Shown here: piece by piece, positions 18,182 through 27,085 of the stretch | How the letters are laid out: each line of letters starts with the position of its first letter | Position numbering within the stretch: position 1 is the stretch's first letter | Assembly: GCF_022631235.3 (NCBI RefSeq) | Contig: NZ_CP100399.2 | Location: 1 to 35,502, forward strand | From: Psychrobacter raelei | GTDB lineage: Bacteria; Pseudomonadota; Gammaproteobacteria; Pseudomonadales; Moraxellaceae | Direction of reading: 5' to 3' | DNA: 35,502 nucleotides | The notes under the pieces: generated by a model | The model's input: the letters and a program-made list of their open reading frames with translations, nothing else | Database searches by the model: none | Told to the model about the DNA's origin: nothing | Program-made: the position numbers and the translations under genes

Positions 18182-19038
18182 GGCGTGTTGAACATTCATA
18201 ATTTGAGCCAGATATAAGCACAAGCAAGAGCGACCGTATTTTCATAACTCTGCTTGAGCTTATCAAACCTGGTGGCAACCGCCCTATACTGCTTTAGCTT
18301 AGCGAAAGCATTTTCTACTAGATGCCTGGCTTTATACAAGTCCCAGTCCATATGGTCGTTAGAATACTGAGTGTTTCGTTTTCGAGGGATGTTATCCTGC
18401 GTCCCTGCTTGTTCAATATGGGCTCGTAGCGCATCAGAATCATAGCCTTTATCGGCACATAAAACCTCTGTATTACTCAAATTAACCTTATCTATTAAAT
18501 CAGGTGCGACTTTGACATCGTGGGTTGTGCCATCTGATAAAAGAAAGGTAATCGGATTGCCATGAGCATCAACTGCTAAGTGAATCTTGGTCGCGCGGCC
18601 TGCCACACTTTTGCTAATGGATTGTAGGTTCTCATTGCCACTACTGCTGTGCTGATGCGCCTTGATATGAGTACCATCAATGAAGACCCACTCAAGGTCT
18701 GCGTCTTTGATCAGTAACGTAAATAATGCAATCAGCTTATTACTGCGAGACCAGCGCTGGTAAGCTTTATAGATGGTATTGGGCTTGCCAAAATACTCGG
18801 GTAAGTCGCGCCAAGGACAGCCAACACGCATGCGATAAAGCACGCCTTCAACCGTTTGTCTAAGATTTCCTTTGTCATAGATATTAAGTTCTAGTAATAT
18901 AGGTTTCAGTCTTGTCCAGTGTTCATCTTTGAGCATAGTGCGAGGCATAGCGAACGATATCTTTTTTGTGTGAGAACTTAAAGATTAACCGTTCGCTATT
19001 TTTTTTGCCATTAATTTATACCCAATGTTCAACACGCC
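18182..19038 (-). mobile_element. IS5-family insertion sequence, 857 bp
   Basis: The imperfect inverted ends GGCGTGTTGAACATT (18182; same at 19038 on the other strand) enclose one transposase gene. The flanks CTAG (18178-18181) and CTAG (19039-19042) form a 4-bp target duplication, in line with the YTAR duplications of the IS5 group. It is inserted between czcD and cadR. Confidence 0.88.
18196..18948 (-). CDS. IS5-family transposase
   Basis: 250 residues, single ORF. The N-terminal DUF4096-like part (DEHWTRLKPILLELN, RMRVGCPWRDLPEYFG) is typical of IS5 relatives. The DDE core is visible: WVFIDGTHIKAHQHS (first Asp), LCADKGYDSDALR (second Asp) and RHLVENAFAKLKQYR (Glu). It is intact, with its stop 14 bp from the left end of the element, so the element may still move. 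Confidence 0.9.
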   Translation of the reverse strand: MPRTMLKDEHWTRLKPILLELNIYDKGNLRQTVEGVLYRMRVGCPWRDLPEYFGKPNTIYKAYQRWSRSNKLIALFTLLIKDADLEWVFIDGTHIKAHQHSSSGNENLQSISKSVAGRATKIHLAVDAHGNPITFLLSDGTTHDVKVAPDLIDKVNLSNTEVLCADKGYDSDALRAHIEQAGTQDNIPRKRNTQYSNDHMDWDLYKARHLVENAFAKLKQYRAVATRFDKLKQSYENTVALACAYIWLKL

Positions 19039-19084
19039 CTAGTGATCTTAATATCATTGCTGGGTTTTTTTGTGCTTAACATCA

Positions 19085-19113
19085 GGGCGTATTTAACCTT
19101 TCATGATTTGATC
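19085..19113. mobile_element. Divergent relic of an IS5-type end
   Basis: GGGCGTATTTAACC..CATGATTTGATC aligns with the left end of the neighbouring element (GGGCGTGTTGAACATTCATAATTTGAGCC) with several changes and one extra base. It stops about 30 bp before the end of cadR. It indicates an older, related insertion at the same place. Confidence 0.5.
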
Positions 19114-19140
19114 CGTCAGAAATGAACACTACTGATATCA

Positions 19141-19551
19141 TTACTCATGACAGGAGTTATCGACAAGCGCGTTTAAAATGCCACATGATGACGCTGGTGC
19201 ACTACTTGCACATTTCTGGCGCAAAACGGTCAAGTGATGCTTTAAGTGCATCAGTTCTTCCATTCGTATTTCCACAGCATGAATGTGCTCATCTAGCAAG
19301 TTATTCACATCGCCGCAGTCCTTGTCAGGCGACTCCCAGTATTCAAGTAAGATTCGCACATCATCTAAAGCCATATCGAGCGTACGGCAATGTAGGATAA
19401 ATTGTAGACGCTCAATGTGCTCTTCATTATATAAACGATAATTCCCTTCGCTACGGAAAGGCTCGGGTAATAAACGCTCTTTTTCATAATAGCGAATGGT
19501 TTCTACTGTGGCACCTGTGCGTTTAGCGAGCTCACCAATTTTGATTGTCAT
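19141..19551 (-). CDS. cadR: MerR-family Cd(II)/Pb(II)-responsive regulator
   Basis: 136 residues. An N-terminal MerR winged helix (IGELAKRTGATVETIRYYEKERLLPEP) leads to a long dimer helix and a metal site with Cys79, Cys114 and Cys123; the last two are spaced C-x8-C as in PbrR/CadR. It should repress, and on metal binding activate, the cadA promoter by twisting its long spacer. It is divergent from cadA with the promoter between. GAGG sits before the ATG. It ends close to an IS5-type end relic, but the C-terminal residues look complete. Confidence 0.9.
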   Translation of the reverse strand: MTIKIGELAKRTGATVETIRYYEKERLLPEPFRSEGNYRLYNEEHIERLQFILHCRTLDMALDDVRILLEYWESPDKDCGDVNNLLDEHIHAVEIRMEELMHLKHHLTVLRQKCASSAPASSCGILNALVDNSCHE

Positions 19552-19637
19552 AACAACCTCTATGATTTAAATAATTAAAGTGGCTGTAAAGACTAGCGCT
19601 AGAGAAATTAAAATTACGAAACTGTAGATAAATAACC

Positions 19638-19668
19638 TTGACTCTAAAGCCACTATAGGGTTCATAAT
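19638..19668 (+). promoter_or_regulatory. MerR-type promoter and operator of cadA
   Basis: The -35 box TTGACT (19638-19643) and -10 box CATAAT (19663-19668) are separated by 19 bp, the long spacer typical of MerR-controlled promoters. The dyad ACTCTA..TAGGGT (19641-19661) fills the spacer and is the expected CadR/PbrR operator. It drives cadA, starting 25 bp downstream. Confidence 0.85.
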
Positions 19669-19693
19669 ATCATTATTCAAAGGGTAAATTATT

Positions 19694-21895
19694 ATGAAAT
19701 ATCATATTGAAGGTATGGACTGTGCCAGTTGCATCGGCAAGATTGAAACAGCTTTGAAACGTATGCCTGGGGTTTCTGATGTTCAGCTGAATTTCGCTAC
19801 AGAAACGCTAGAGCTAAATTTAGCCCCTGGTGCGCCGACTCAGGCTAGTGATATCGAAAAAACAATCAAAAGCCTAGGGTTCGGCATCTCTGCCAATACT
19901 GGTCAACAAACTGTATCGGCTATTGATATTGACAGCGACAATCAGATGGCTCCGCAGGATAAGCAATGGTGGCAAACTCAAAAAGGCAAACAGGTTGTTG
20001 GCCTCGGTATTTTGATGGGCAGCGGTTATGCACTGTCACTACTGTTGCCCGCTTATGGGATATGGGTGTTTGCCATCGCTGTGATTGTAGGCGTTTTTCC
20101 ATTTGCGCGCAAAGCCTTAGCACTGGCTAAAACAGGTTCATTCTTTTCAATTGAAACGCTGATGTCCGTCGCCGTGCTTGGCGCACTTATCATTGGTGAA
20201 GCTGAAGAGGCCGCAGCGGTTGTCTTTTTGTTCTCAATCGGTGAACTGTTTGAGAGTATCGCTGCTGATCGCGCTCGCGCTGGCATCAGAGCCTTATCAT
20301 CGCTGGTTCCGAAAAGTGCAATTTTACTTGATGCTCAAGGTGGGCAGCGTAACGTTCCAGCGACTTCATTACAAGTGAATGACCTTGTGCTGGTGCGTCC
20401 TGGAGATAGGGTATCTGCTGATGGTTCCATTGTTCAAGGTGCGTCCAGCCTTGATGATTCGCCCGTGACGGGAGAGTCTGTTCCTGTTGCCAAGACGATG
20501 GGTGACAATGTATTTGCAGGGTCAATTAACATCGATGGTGTGCTCCAAGTGCGCGTAGAAAAGACAGCCGCCGATAACACCATTTCGCGCATTATTGAGC
20601 TGGTAGAGCAAGCCCAAGCCTCCAAAGCACCCACTGCCCGTTTTATTGAGAAATTCAGTCGCTATTACACACCGGCAGTGATGGCTATTGCCGCACTAAT
20701 TATTATCATTCCACCGTTAGCCATGGGTGGAGATTGGTCGACTTGGTTGTATCGCGGTCTAGCACTGTTGCTGATTGCCTGTCCCTGTGCTCTTGTACTA
20801 TCAACACCCGCTGCCATCGCCTCTGGTCTTGCTGTTGGTGCGCGCCGTGGCTTGCTGATCAAAGGCGGTAGTGCTTTAGAAACTATCGGCCAAGTGAAGA
20901 CGGTCGCTTTTGACAAGACAGGCACTTTAACTGAAGGCAAACCACGCGTGACCGATGTTGTTGCCTTTACACAAGAGGACTCAAGTATTCAAGGTCAGAA
21001 TTCTCAAGGTCAAGATGAGATATTGGCACTTTTTGCCAGTGTGGAGACTGGTTCTAGTCACCCGCTTGCTGAAGCCATTGTTAGTCATGCTGAAGCTGCT
21101 AAAGTGTTCATACCTGTGGCCTTCAATGCTTCTGCAACTGCCGGTAAAGCGGTACACGCAACTGTCGCGGAGCGCGCGCTAGCTATCGGTTCGCCTGTTT
21201 ACGCAGCCGATGAGGCATTGATTTCATCCACACAACAGGCGCAAATTGAGGCGCTGCAAAATGAGGGTAAGACCGTCTCTGTTCTTTTCGATGAGCAAAA
21301 CCGTGAAGTGCTTGGATTAATCGCGCTAAGAGACGAATTACGAGACGACGCTCATGAAGGTGTGGCTCAGCTCAAAGCGATGGGTGTGCGCTCCGTCATG
21401 CTAACAGGCGACAACCGCTTAACCGCTCAAGCACTTGCCAGTAATTTAGACGTGGAATGGGAAGCTGAGCTGTTGCCTGAGGACAAACTGCGCCTGCTTA
21501 ACGAGATGAAGAACAACCGCAAAATAGCGATGGTTGGTGATGGTATTAACGATGCGCCAGCGCTAGCAACTGCCGATGTTGGCATCGCGATGGGTGGTGG
21601 TACCGATGTGGCCATTGAGACGGCCGATATCGCATTATTAAAAAGTCGTGTTACGGACATGGCTAATCTCATCGCACTTTCACGTGCCACCATGCGCAAC
21701 ATTCATCAGAACGTCATTTTCGCTTTAGGTCTCAAAGGCGTCTTTCTGATCACGACCATATTCGGCATTACTGGACTATGGATTGCGGTTCTAGCTGATG
21801 CTGGAGCAACAGTGATCGTTACTCTTAATGCGTTACGTTTACTGCGCTTTAAAGGCGCGCCTCCACTGGTAAATCCGCCTAAAGTAGTTAAATAA
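19694..21895 (+). CDS. cadA: P1B-type heavy-metal exporting ATPase (CadA/ZntA)
   Basis: 733 residues, full length. An N-terminal heavy-metal domain has GMDCASC (residues 7-13). Membrane helices follow, with the CPC metal channel motif (CPCALVLSTP, about 362). The phosphorylation site DKTGTLTEG lies at about 406, and the hinge GDGINDAPAL at about 615. It pumps Cd, Zn or Pb from the cytoplasm with ATP. The start is supported by AAAGGG just upstream. It is controlled by the divergent cadR and the MerR-type promoter before it. A ccmF fragment follows 120 bp downstream. Confidence 0.95.
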   Translation: MKYHIEGMDCASCIGKIETALKRMPGVSDVQLNFATETLELNLAPGAPTQASDIEKTIKSLGFGISANTGQQTVSAIDIDSDNQMAPQDKQWWQTQKGKQVVGLGILMGSGYALSLLLPAYGIWVFAIAVIVGVFPFARKALALAKTGSFFSIETLMSVAVLGALIIGEAEEAAAVVFLFSIGELFESIAADRARAGIRALSSLVPKSAILLDAQGGQRNVPATSLQVNDLVLVRPGDRVSADGSIVQGASSLDDSPVTGESVPVAKTMGDNVFAGSINIDGVLQVRVEKTAADNTISRIIELVEQAQASKAPTARFIEKFSRYYTPAVMAIAALIIIIPPLAMGGDWSTWLYRGLALLLIACPCALVLSTPAAIASGLAVGARRGLLIKGGSALETIGQVKTVAFDKTGTLTEGKPRVTDVVAFTQEDSSIQGQNSQGQDEILALFASVETGSSHPLAEAIVSHAEAAKVFIPVAFNASATAGKAVHATVAERALAIGSPVYAADEALISSTQQAQIEALQNEGKTVSVLFDEQNREVLGLIALRDELRDDAHEGVAQLKAMGVRSVMLTGDNRLTAQALASNLDVEWEAELLPEDKLRLLNEMKNNRKIAMVGDGINDAPALATADVGIAMGGGTDVAIETADIALLKSRVTDMANLIALSRATMRNIHQNVIFALGLKGVFLITTIFGITGLWIAVLADAGATVIVTLNALRLLRFKGAPPLVNPPKVVK

Positions 21896-22015
21896 AACCC
21901 TTCGAAATCAATTAAAAACTAGAGATAGCAGCAGATTTCGGGGTGGGTTCTAATAATAAAAATTCCACCGCCACAGTAAACTGCAACCGCATTAGAGTAA
22001 ATAAGGTTAGACCGT

Positions 22016-22212
22016 ATGTTGATTACAGAATTGGGCTATTTTGCCTTGCTTACCGCTTTTGTACTGGCGTTATTGCAGGTAATTCTGCCAACTATTGGTG
22101 TTATTCGTAACCAAGTTGCTTGGCAACGACTAGCCCCTAGCCTAGCTTGGGCACAGTTTGCCGCCATGATAACGTCATTTGGCGCTTTGATAGCAGGTTT
22201 TTATTATAATGA
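22016..22212 (+). pseudogene. ccmF: N-terminal fragment of ccmF (cytochrome c heme lyase subunit)
   Basis: The frame MLITELGYFALLTAFVLALL.. through GALIAGFYYND matches the start of CcmF (first two membrane helices), then runs into unrelated residues and a stop at 22228. Only about 66 of some 650 residues remain. The next gene fragment comes from ccmI, which in normal clusters lies several genes away, so a large internal deletion joined them. Confidence 0.75.
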
Positions 22213-22916
22213 TGTTTTTATCGCTTGAAGCTACCGACTCAGCGATTGAAGCTTTGTCACGCGCTTACCGTCTGTCACCAGACAATGAAGAGATTGCGAC
22301 CACTTATGCGCAGATTAGCTTTTTTGCCAATAAAGGTCAGCTTGATGCCAGTAGCCGCCGTGTATTACAAGATGTCCTTGCCAAAAATCCACAGCATGAA
22401 GGTGCGCAGATGCTAATGGCAATGGGTGAGGCACGTGGTAGTAACTTTGCAGAAGCGCAAGGTTGGATTAAACGCTTACAAGGCAGCATTGTGGCCAAAC
22501 CAGGTGATCATACTAAAGCTTTAGCAAGCTTAGATGAGTTAAGCAACTACGTTAGCACGCAAGAAAAGCAAGCGCTAGAAGGTATTGACGTGACAGTGAA
22601 AATTAACGCTAATTTATTACTGTTAGTGAAAGCTGATGATGTGTTGTTTGTAGCGATACGTGATGTGAAAGGGGGCCCTCCGTTTGCCGCCAAACGTTTA
22701 CCCATTAGTATTATCAAGCAAGGTGAGGCTAGTATCCGCTTAAGCAATCTTGATGCGATGATGCCAGATCGCACGTTAAATTCAGCTCGTAGTGACAAAA
22801 CTCAGTTAGCAGTCGTTGCTCGTATTAGTCATAGCGGTAATGCCATAGCAGAATCAGGCGACTTATCGGGTAATCCTATAATGATTAGCGTTGAACAGAC
22901 TCAGGTTAATGTTGAA
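22209..22916 (+). pseudogene. ccmI: C-terminal fragment of ccmI (cytochrome c maturation TPR protein)
   Basis: After the junction near 22212 the frame reads TDSAIEALSRAYRLSPDNEE.. (a TPR repeat) and continues to the CcmI C-terminal domain, seen as VFVAIRDVKGGPPFAAKRLP and ISHSGNAIAESGDLSG. The N-terminal part is missing, and the 3' end is cut by the left inverted repeat of Tn5393, where the frame continues into transposon DNA. It is non-functional. Confidence 0.75.
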
Positions 22917-22997
22917 GGGGTCGTTTGCGGGAGGGGGCGGAATCCTACGCTAAGGCTTTGGCCAGCGATATTCTCCGGTGAGATTGATGTGTTCCCA
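22917..22997 (+). repeat. Left 81-bp inverted repeat of Tn5393
   Basis: Begins GGGGTCGTTTGCGGGAGGGG and ends GATGTGTTCCCA. It differs from the right copy at 4 positions, by eye. It overlaps the 3' end of tnpA and cuts the ccmI fragment. Confidence 0.95.
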
Positions 22998-25835
22998 TCC
23001 GAGCGGCGAAACATGGGCCAAGAGATCGGGCGATAGCAGCTTTCCATCGCGTTTCTGGTTTGCAACGACCTCGCCGAGCTTCATGGTGTTCCAGAAGATG
23101 ATGATGGCGGCGAGCAGATTCATGCCGGCGATGCGGTAATGCTGGCCTTCGGCGGAACGGTCGCGGATTTCACCGCGGCGGTGGAAGCTGATTGCCCGCT
23201 TCAGCGCATGATGAGCTTCGCCTTTGTTGAGCCCGATCTGGGCACGCCGTTGGAGTTCGGCATCCAGAATCCAGTCGATCATGAACAGGGTGCGCTCGAC
23301 GCGACCGACTTCCCGCAGGGCTGTCGCGAGCTCGTTCTGCCGCGGATAGGAGGCGAGTTTCCGCAGAATCTGGCTTGGCGCGACGGTCCCGGCAGCAATG
23401 GTGGCGGCGATGCGCAGGATGTCGGGCCAATTGCGCTCGATCATGGCTTGGTTGACCTTTCCGCCGATCAACGCTCGCAGGTGCGCCGGGGCGGCCGACG
23501 GATTGAACGCGTAGAGCCGTTTGGATGGCAGGTCGCGGATGCGCGGAGCGAACCGGTAGCCGAGAATGGCACATGCGGCAAAGACGTGATCGGTGAAGCC
23601 GCCCGTGTCGGTGAACTGCTCGCGGATATGGCGTCCAGCATCGTTCATCAGCAGGCCATCGAGGATGTAAGGCGCTTCGCTTGCCGTTGCAGGAATCACC
23701 TGGGTTGCGAACGGCGCATATTGGTCGGAGACGTGGCTATAGGCTTTCAGGCCCGGGGTATTGCCATATTTCGCGTTGACCAGGTTCATGGCCTCACCTT
23801 GCTCTGTAGCGACGAAGAACTGTCCGTCGCTCGAAGCCGACGTGCCCATGCCCCAGAACCGGGCCATGGGTAACGCTGCCTGTGCCTCGACCACCATGGC
23901 CAGCGCCCGGTCATAGGCTTCGCCCTCGACATGCCACCGTCCAATGCGGATCAATTCCCAGAAGGTGTGGGTGTTTGTCGCATCCGCCATTTTGCGCAAG
24001 CCGAGGTTGATCCCTTCCGCCAAGATAACGTTCATTAGCCCGATCCGGTCAGCGCAGGGTGCTCCTGTGCGCAGATGGGTGAACGCTTCGGTGAAGCCGG
24101 TCGCCGCATCCACCTCCAGCAGGAGATCGGTGATGCGCGTGGGCGGGATCTGCTTGTAGAGATCGAGCACCAGATCTTCGGCGCCTGTCGGCGCGGCGGC
24201 TTCGAGTTTCTCGATATGCAGAACGCCGTTTTCAATCGACCCGCCCGGGATCGTGCCTGCGCGAGCGGCACGGCCAAGCTCGCGCAACCGCATGTCGAGG
24301 CGAGCTTGCCGGTCTGCCAGCCATTCCTCCGGCCGCAATGGCACAGCGAGACGACCGCCTTCCGCGATGGATTGTGCCGGAACGAGTGCGTGTTTCAGAT
24401 CGCCATAGCGCCGGGACCTAGTAAGCCAGACATCTCCGGAGCGGAACGCATCGCGCAGATGGAACAGCACCGCGATCTCCCATAGGCGAGCGTCGCCAGC
24501 CCTCTGGGCCCGAAGGTGGCGATGCCATTTCGAGCTGGGCCGCAAGAAGCTGGTCATCGCGGCATCGTTCAAACCGGTACGAAGGGCCGTCACCGCTTCC
24601 AGAAGCGGCAGTGCAACGGGCGCAGCTCGCAGATCGAGCAGGCGCAACATGCGTGGAGCGTATCGGCGGAAGCGGTGATAACCGTCGAGCACATGATTGA
24701 GCGGATCGTCGGCCATGGTGGCGGTCAGCCTGGTTGCCATTGCAACAAGGGTTTTTAAGCCGTCCCACCCTGACCCACTCGCGATGACATCGCCCAGCGG
24801 CTGGCCATCATCCTGTGCATCGACCAGGGCGCCCCCGATCTCGGCGAAGGATTTCAGGGTGTCACGCACCACCCCCGCTTCGTCTGCGACCTTTGCATGG
24901 CAAATACGCTCCGAAGCACGGTAGAGACGGCCGACGATCCGGTCGTGGGTTTCGACCACTGCGTCGGCCAACATCGCCTGCCATTCCGAGACGCAAACAG
25001 CCAAGATCGCAAGCCGCCTGTCCTCCGGGAGATCGCGCATGCCGTCGGCATAATACCGTTCACCCTGCCTGCGCAGACGAGTCACCCGATGGGCAGGAAC
25101 GCCGGCAAGCAGATCCTCGGGGAGATCGATGCGTTGCAGATATTCGAGCCGGTCGAGCAGCCGGTTGGCCGACGAAGAGTTCGAGCCAGGCTCGAACTGG
25201 CGCAGCCACACAAAACGGGTCACCCGATCATCAGCCGTCTCCTCGAGCAATGCCAGCAACTGTTCTCGGATCGACATAGGCAGCCGACTGGCGATCCTCG
25301 TCTCGATGCGTCGCTCGGCATCGACGAGAGCCGCGGCACAAAGCCGCTCGATCGTGGATGTCGCGGGAAGGACAGTGCGGGTGCGTCGGCACTCGGCTAC
25401 GAAGCGACGGGCGATATCCTCGTTCGACACCGCCATCTCGGCTTCTCGGAACAACCATTCCTTCAGCTCGCTCGCACCACGTCCGGAGAAGGTGCGGAAG
25501 CCGTAGAGCCCCCGTAACTCGGCAAGATGCTCGTGCCGTGTTTCCTCGCGGGCAGCATAGTCTACGAGATCGTCGGCACCCAGGCCAAGCTGCGCTCCGA
25601 TAAATTCGATGACCTCTGCAGGGATCAGTTCGCCTGGAGCCAGCACCCGGCCGGGATAGCGCAGGACACACAATTGCAGGGCGAAGCCGAACCTGTTGTG
25701 AGCGCGCCGACGCAGCCTGATATGCCCAAGGTCTTCATCACTCAGCGTATAGTGCTTGAGCAAATCCGTCTGTGAAGTCGGCAAGCGCAACAGCGCGTCT
25801 TTCTGCCGATCGGTTAGAGTGACGCGACGCGGCAT
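22950..25835 (-). CDS. tnpA: Tn3-family transposase TnpA of Tn5393
   Basis: 961 residues, full length. An N-terminal DNA-binding region (DUF4158-like: MPRRVTLTDRQKDALLRLP..) precedes the C-terminal Tn3 DDE domain with SSDGQFF, FTDTGGFTDHVFAACAILG and the Glu in GLNKGEAHHALKRAI. It binds the 81-bp ends and makes a cointegrate. It reads towards the left end, with its stop inside the terminal repeat. It is divergent from tnpR, with res sites between. Many open frames on the opposite strand are only GC-rich shadows. The gene appears intact, so the transposon is probably still mobile. Confidence 0.97.
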   Translation of the reverse strand: MPRRVTLTDRQKDALLRLPTSQTDLLKHYTLSDEDLGHIRLRRRAHNRFGFALQLCVLRYPGRVLAPGELIPAEVIEFIGAQLGLGADDLVDYAAREETRHEHLAELRGLYGFRTFSGRGASELKEWLFREAEMAVSNEDIARRFVAECRRTRTVLPATSTIERLCAAALVDAERRIETRIASRLPMSIREQLLALLEETADDRVTRFVWLRQFEPGSNSSSANRLLDRLEYLQRIDLPEDLLAGVPAHRVTRLRRQGERYYADGMRDLPEDRRLAILAVCVSEWQAMLADAVVETHDRIVGRLYRASERICHAKVADEAGVVRDTLKSFAEIGGALVDAQDDGQPLGDVIASGSGWDGLKTLVAMATRLTATMADDPLNHVLDGYHRFRRYAPRMLRLLDLRAAPVALPLLEAVTALRTGLNDAAMTSFLRPSSKWHRHLRAQRAGDARLWEIAVLFHLRDAFRSGDVWLTRSRRYGDLKHALVPAQSIAEGGRLAVPLRPEEWLADRQARLDMRLRELGRAARAGTIPGGSIENGVLHIEKLEAAAPTGAEDLVLDLYKQIPPTRITDLLLEVDAATGFTEAFTHLRTGAPCADRIGLMNVILAEGINLGLRKMADATNTHTFWELIRIGRWHVEGEAYDRALAMVVEAQAALPMARFWGMGTSASSDGQFFVATEQGEAMNLVNAKYGNTPGLKAYSHVSDQYAPFATQVIPATASEAPYILDGLLMNDAGRHIREQFTDTGGFTDHVFAACAILGYRFAPRIRDLPSKRLYAFNPSAAPAHLRALIGGKVNQAMIERNWPDILRIAATIAAGTVAPSQILRKLASYPRQNELATALREVGRVERTLFMIDWILDAELQRRAQIGLNKGEAHHALKRAISFHRRGEIRDRSAEGQHYRIAGMNLLAAIIIFWNTMKLGEVVANQKRDGKLLSPDLLAHVSPLGWEHINLTGEYRWPKP

Positions 25836-25960
25836 ACATGTTCCTTTTTCAAAATCTGATAGCGTTCAAGACGCTTTGTTTATGAAGCTGGTTGAGATAC
25901 ATTTCCAGAGGTCAATGCAATCGTGGCCGAAGCGCCGCCTCAAACCAACGTTTGTGATAC
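25836..25960. other. tnpA-tnpR intergenic region holding res and the divergent promoters
   Basis: In Tn3-family transposons this gap holds the three resolvase sites and both promoters. The 125-bp length is right for that. I see imperfect dyads but cannot fix the subsites by eye. Confidence 0.7.
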
Positions 25961-26575
25961 ATGCTGATCGGATATGCCCGCGTCTCCAAAGCCGATGGCT
26001 CGCAGTCTCTCGACCTGCAGCACGACGCCTTGCGCGCCGCAGGTGTCGAACGGGACAATATCTATGATGATCTTGCTTCCGGCGGTCGTGATGATCGCCC
26101 TGGCTTGACTGCCTGCCTCAAGTCATTGCGTGACGGCGATGTGCTGGTGGTCTGGAAGCTCGATCGCCTCGGACGATCGCTTGCCCATCTGGTCAACACG
26201 GTGAAGGAGCTGTCAGACCGCAAGATCGGCCTGCGGGTTCTGACTGGAAAGGGCGCTCAGATCGACACCACGACTGCGTCCGGTCGCATGGTGTTCGGAA
26301 TCTTCGCCACCTTGGCCGAGTTCGAGCGGGATCTGATCCGAGAGCGCACCATGGCGGGTCTCGCCTCCGCGAGAGCGCGCGGTCGCAAGGGCGGACGAAA
26401 ATTCGCGCTCACCAAAGCTCAGGTGCGTCTCGCGCAAGCCGCCATGGCCCAGCGCGATACTTCAGTTTCCGATCTCTGCAAGGAACTCGGCATCGAGCGC
26501 GTCACTCTCTACCGATATGTCGGTCCCAAAGGCGAGCTCAGAGACCATGGAAAGCATGTTCTCGGACTTACGTAG
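25961..26575 (+). CDS. tnpR: Serine resolvase TnpR of Tn5393
   Basis: 204 residues. IGYARVSKADGSQS gives the catalytic serine near residue 9, VVWKLDRLGRSLAHLVN is the conserved active-site region, and the C-terminal helix-turn-helix contains SDLCKELGIERVTLYRYV. It resolves cointegrates at res and represses tnpA and itself. A few bases after it, the IS3-family element is inserted, and strA-strB follow beyond that. Confidence 0.95.
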   Translation: MLIGYARVSKADGSQSLDLQHDALRAAGVERDNIYDDLASGGRDDRPGLTACLKSLRDGDVLVVWKLDRLGRSLAHLVNTVKELSDRKIGLRVLTGKGAQIDTTTASGRMVFGIFATLAEFERDLIRERTMAGLASARARGRKGGRKFALTKAQVRLAQAAMAQRDTSVSDLCKELGIERVTLYRYVGPKGELRDHGKHVLGLT

Positions 26576-26693
26576 CAACTCGTTTCTTTTCGCAGGTTGA
26601 GCCACAGAGGTGGATCAGGAAATTTGAACAACACTTATAAGTGATATTTTGCTCCCCAAATGATGTTATAAACATCAATATATGGAGTATTTT

Positions 26694-26999
26694 ATGACAC
26701 GTAGACCAAGAAGAAATCATTCAAATGACTTTAAAGCTAAGGTAGCACTTGCTGCGATTAAAGCAGAAAAAACACTTGCTGAATTGAGTGCTGAATTTGA
26801 TGTTCATCAAAACCAAATTATTGACTGGAAAAATCAACTGATTTCAGCTTCCTCGCAAGCTTTCGATCAATCAAAAGCTCCAACAGAACCACCCATCGAT
26901 CTAAAAAAACTACATGCAAAAATCGGTGAGCAGGCATTAGAAATTGATTTTTTAGAAGGTGTGTTGAAGAAACTGGGTCGCTTCAACCACAAAAGTTAA
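26694..26999 (+). CDS. IS3-family OrfA (helix-turn-helix and leucine zipper)
   Basis: 101 residues from ATG 26694, which has GGAG 6 nt upstream; an ATG four codons earlier contains that Shine-Dalgarno. The helix-turn-helix is NDFKAKVALAAIKAEKTLAE.. followed by FDVHQNQIIDWKNQL, then the dimer helix LKKLHAKIGEQALEIDFLEG. Alone it binds the IS ends and represses; after -1 slippage at 26948 it is fused to OrfB to make the active transposase. Confidence 0.9.
   Translation: MTRRPRRNHSNDFKAKVALAAIKAEKTLAELSAEFDVHQNQIIDWKNQLISASSQAFDQSKAPTEPPIDLKKLHAKIGEQALEIDFLEGVLKKLGRFNHKS
26948..26954 (+). promoter_or_regulatory. Slippery heptamer for -1 frameshift into orfB
   Basis: T TTT TTA in the orfA frame (codons GAT TTT TTA, Asp-Phe-Leu in EIDFLEG). 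This is the classic X XXY YYZ shape. After a -1 slip the frame is open through to orfB without a stop. Confidence 0.7.
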
Positions 27000-27085
27000 T
27001 CGATGACTCACTTCAGATTTCAGTATCTAAGCAAGCTAAGCTGCTGAAAGTCTCCCGTGGTTGTTATTACTATCGCCCAAAACCT

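Noticed and set aside
23139..25775. Several long open frames opposite tnpA
   Set aside because: They are shadows of a GC-rich coding gene, with no ribosome sites or known domains.
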